From Chloroflexota bacterium (GTDB lineage: Bacteria > Chloroflexota > Anaerolineae > Aggregatilineales > Phototrophicaceae): a stretch of DNA of 6,885 bases. Each line of letters begins with the position of its first letter. Within the stretch, counting starts at the first letter, position 1. The notes under the pieces were generated by a model. That model did not search any database. It saw only the letters and a program-made list of their open reading frames with translations, and was not told where the DNA came from. The position numbers were made by a program, and so were the translations under genes. The DNA is taken from assembly GCA_023392115.1 (NCBI GenBank), contig JAEVZT010000341.1:1-6885 (forward strand). The letters run 5' to 3'. Shown here piece after piece: positions 6,364-6,885 of the stretch.

Positions 6364-6796
6364 GGATCATGAGCCGATCCCCGCTCAGTACACCTGCGAC
6401 GGCGCGAACATCAACCCGCCGCTCGAATTTCACGAACTCCCGCCGGAGACCAAAACCCTCGTCCTGATGGTCGAAGACACCGACGCGCCCGCTAACCCGT
6501 GGGTTCACTGGCTCGTCTTCAACATCCCGGCGACGACGACGCGCGTCGCGGAAAATGCGATTCCGGAAGGGGCTGTCGAAGGGCTTGCCAACGGCGGGAC
6601 GCACGGCTACGAAGGACCGTGCCCACGCTATTTCGCCGGGACACACCATTACAAGTTCCGGCTGTACGCGCTCGACACAGGCTTTCGGATTCCGGCGTCC
6701 ACCGACCGGTCGGCGCTCCTGCCGCGCATGGAAGGTCACATCCTCGCCGAAGCGATCCTCGTCGGCACTGCCGAGGGCGCGGCGGAGCGGGTGTGA
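6338..6796 (+). CDS. YbhB/YbcL family Raf kinase inhibitor-like protein (PEBP fold)
   Basis: 152 residues, close to E. coli YbhB (158). Phosphatidylethanolamine-binding-protein motifs are all present: YTCDGANINPPLEF (18-31), the ligand-pocket element EDTDAPANPWVHW (46-58, standing for DPDAP...HW), and GPCPRYFAGTHHYKFRLYALD (93-113, standing for GP.PP.G.H.Y.F..YALD). There is no signal peptide, so it is cytosolic. The bacterial proteins have an anion-binding pocket and no settled biochemical role; inhibition of kinases or proteases is inherited from eukaryotic names and should not be assumed. It overlaps the end of the GT9 gene by 26 bases in another frame and closes the operon, yet has no obvious tie to heptose metabolism. 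It may simply be carried along, or bind a phospholipid or phosphorylated intermediate. ATG 6338 was chosen for its strong ribosome site. Confidence 0.92.
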   Translation: MRITSPAFRDHEPIPAQYTCDGANINPPLEFHELPPETKTLVLMVEDTDAPANPWVHWLVFNIPATTTRVAENAIPEGAVEGLANGGTHGYEGPCPRYFAGTHHYKFRLYALDTGFRIPASTDRSALLPRMEGHILAEAILVGTAEGAAERV

Positions 6797-6857
6797 AAAG
6801 ACGACCCCACCCGCGACCCCCGTATGTCGCCCCCCGCACAAAACGGCGGGCGAGAAC
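6797..6857 (+). other. C-rich 3' tail of the operon
   Basis: After the last stop codon the + strand is strongly C-rich and G-poor: by hand count, 23 C to 7 G in 6801-6840. It can form two weak stems, GCGAC (6813-6817) with GTCGC (6826-6830), and CCCGC (6833-6837) with GCGGG (6846-6850). Neither is followed by a T-tract. A C-rich, G-poor stretch of this kind would suit Rho-dependent termination of the operon, which is inference only. Confidence 0.3.
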
Positions 6858-6877
6858 AAAAAACCCCCGGCACGGGG
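6858..6877 (-). terminator. Intrinsic terminator for a convergent minus-strand gene to the right
   Basis: Read on the minus strand, CCCCG (6877-6873), loop TGC and CGGGG (6869-6865) form a short GC-only stem, followed after one G by TTTTTT (6863-6858). This is the standard stem plus U-tract order for minus-strand transcripts. On the + strand the same hairpin is followed by CGGAAAAA, so it would not stop the heptose operon. The stem is only 5 bp, which limits confidence. Confidence 0.5.
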
Positions 6878-6885
6878 CGGAAAAA

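Overview
The window is GC-rich bacterial DNA with every credible gene on the + strand. It holds the 3' part of a DUF790/Bax1-type nuclease gene, a 277-base AT-rich intergenic region, and a tightly packed run of six genes that reads as one operon for making and transferring heptose. No 16S rRNA, tRNA or other lineage marker is present, so the host cannot be named. A Bax1-like nuclease, high GC, use of GTG/TTG starts and this heptose layout would suit Chloroflexota (Anaerolineae-like) or a similar environmental phylum. That is a lean from context only.

Layout: (1) 1-965, a DUF790 family protein open at the window's left edge, with a PD-(D/E)XK nuclease core. Relatives partner an XPB-type helicase, which would be expected just outside the window. 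(2) 966-1242, intergenic, with a perfect TATAAT box inside an inverted repeat, three TAATTA palindromes and several GC-rich inverted repeats. This looks like the operon promoter and a structured leader of about 170 nt. (3) 1243-2523, a GT4 glycosyltransferase of the sucrose-phosphate synthase/MshA-like type. (4) 2527-3252, a classical short-chain dehydrogenase. (5) 3243-3809, GmhB, heptose bisphosphate phosphatase. (6) 3806-5272, bifunctional HldE, heptose-7-P kinase plus heptose-1-P adenylyltransferase. (7) 5275-6363, a GT9 ADP-heptose:acceptor heptosyltransferase. (8) 6338-6796, a YbhB/YbcL-type PEBP protein. (9) 6797-6885, a C-rich tail ending in a hairpin plus T-tract that works as an intrinsic terminator on the minus strand, so a convergent gene probably lies to the right.

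How the genes work together: HldE phosphorylates D-glycero-D-manno-heptose 7-phosphate at C1, GmhB removes the C7 phosphate, HldE adds AMP to give ADP-heptose, and the GT9 enzyme transfers the heptose. The GT4 enzyme would add another sugar to the same glycan, and the SDR may tailor a sugar or the acceptor. The first pathway enzyme (GmhA isomerase) and the C6 epimerase (HldD) are not in the window. They must be elsewhere, or, for HldD, may be unnecessary if the D,D-heptose is used directly. Start/stop overlaps (10, 4 and 26 bases) and a 3-base gap indicate translational coupling. I found no mobile element, CRISPR array, RNA gene or clearly new system; the least explained parts are the leader region and the roles of the SDR and GT4 proteins.
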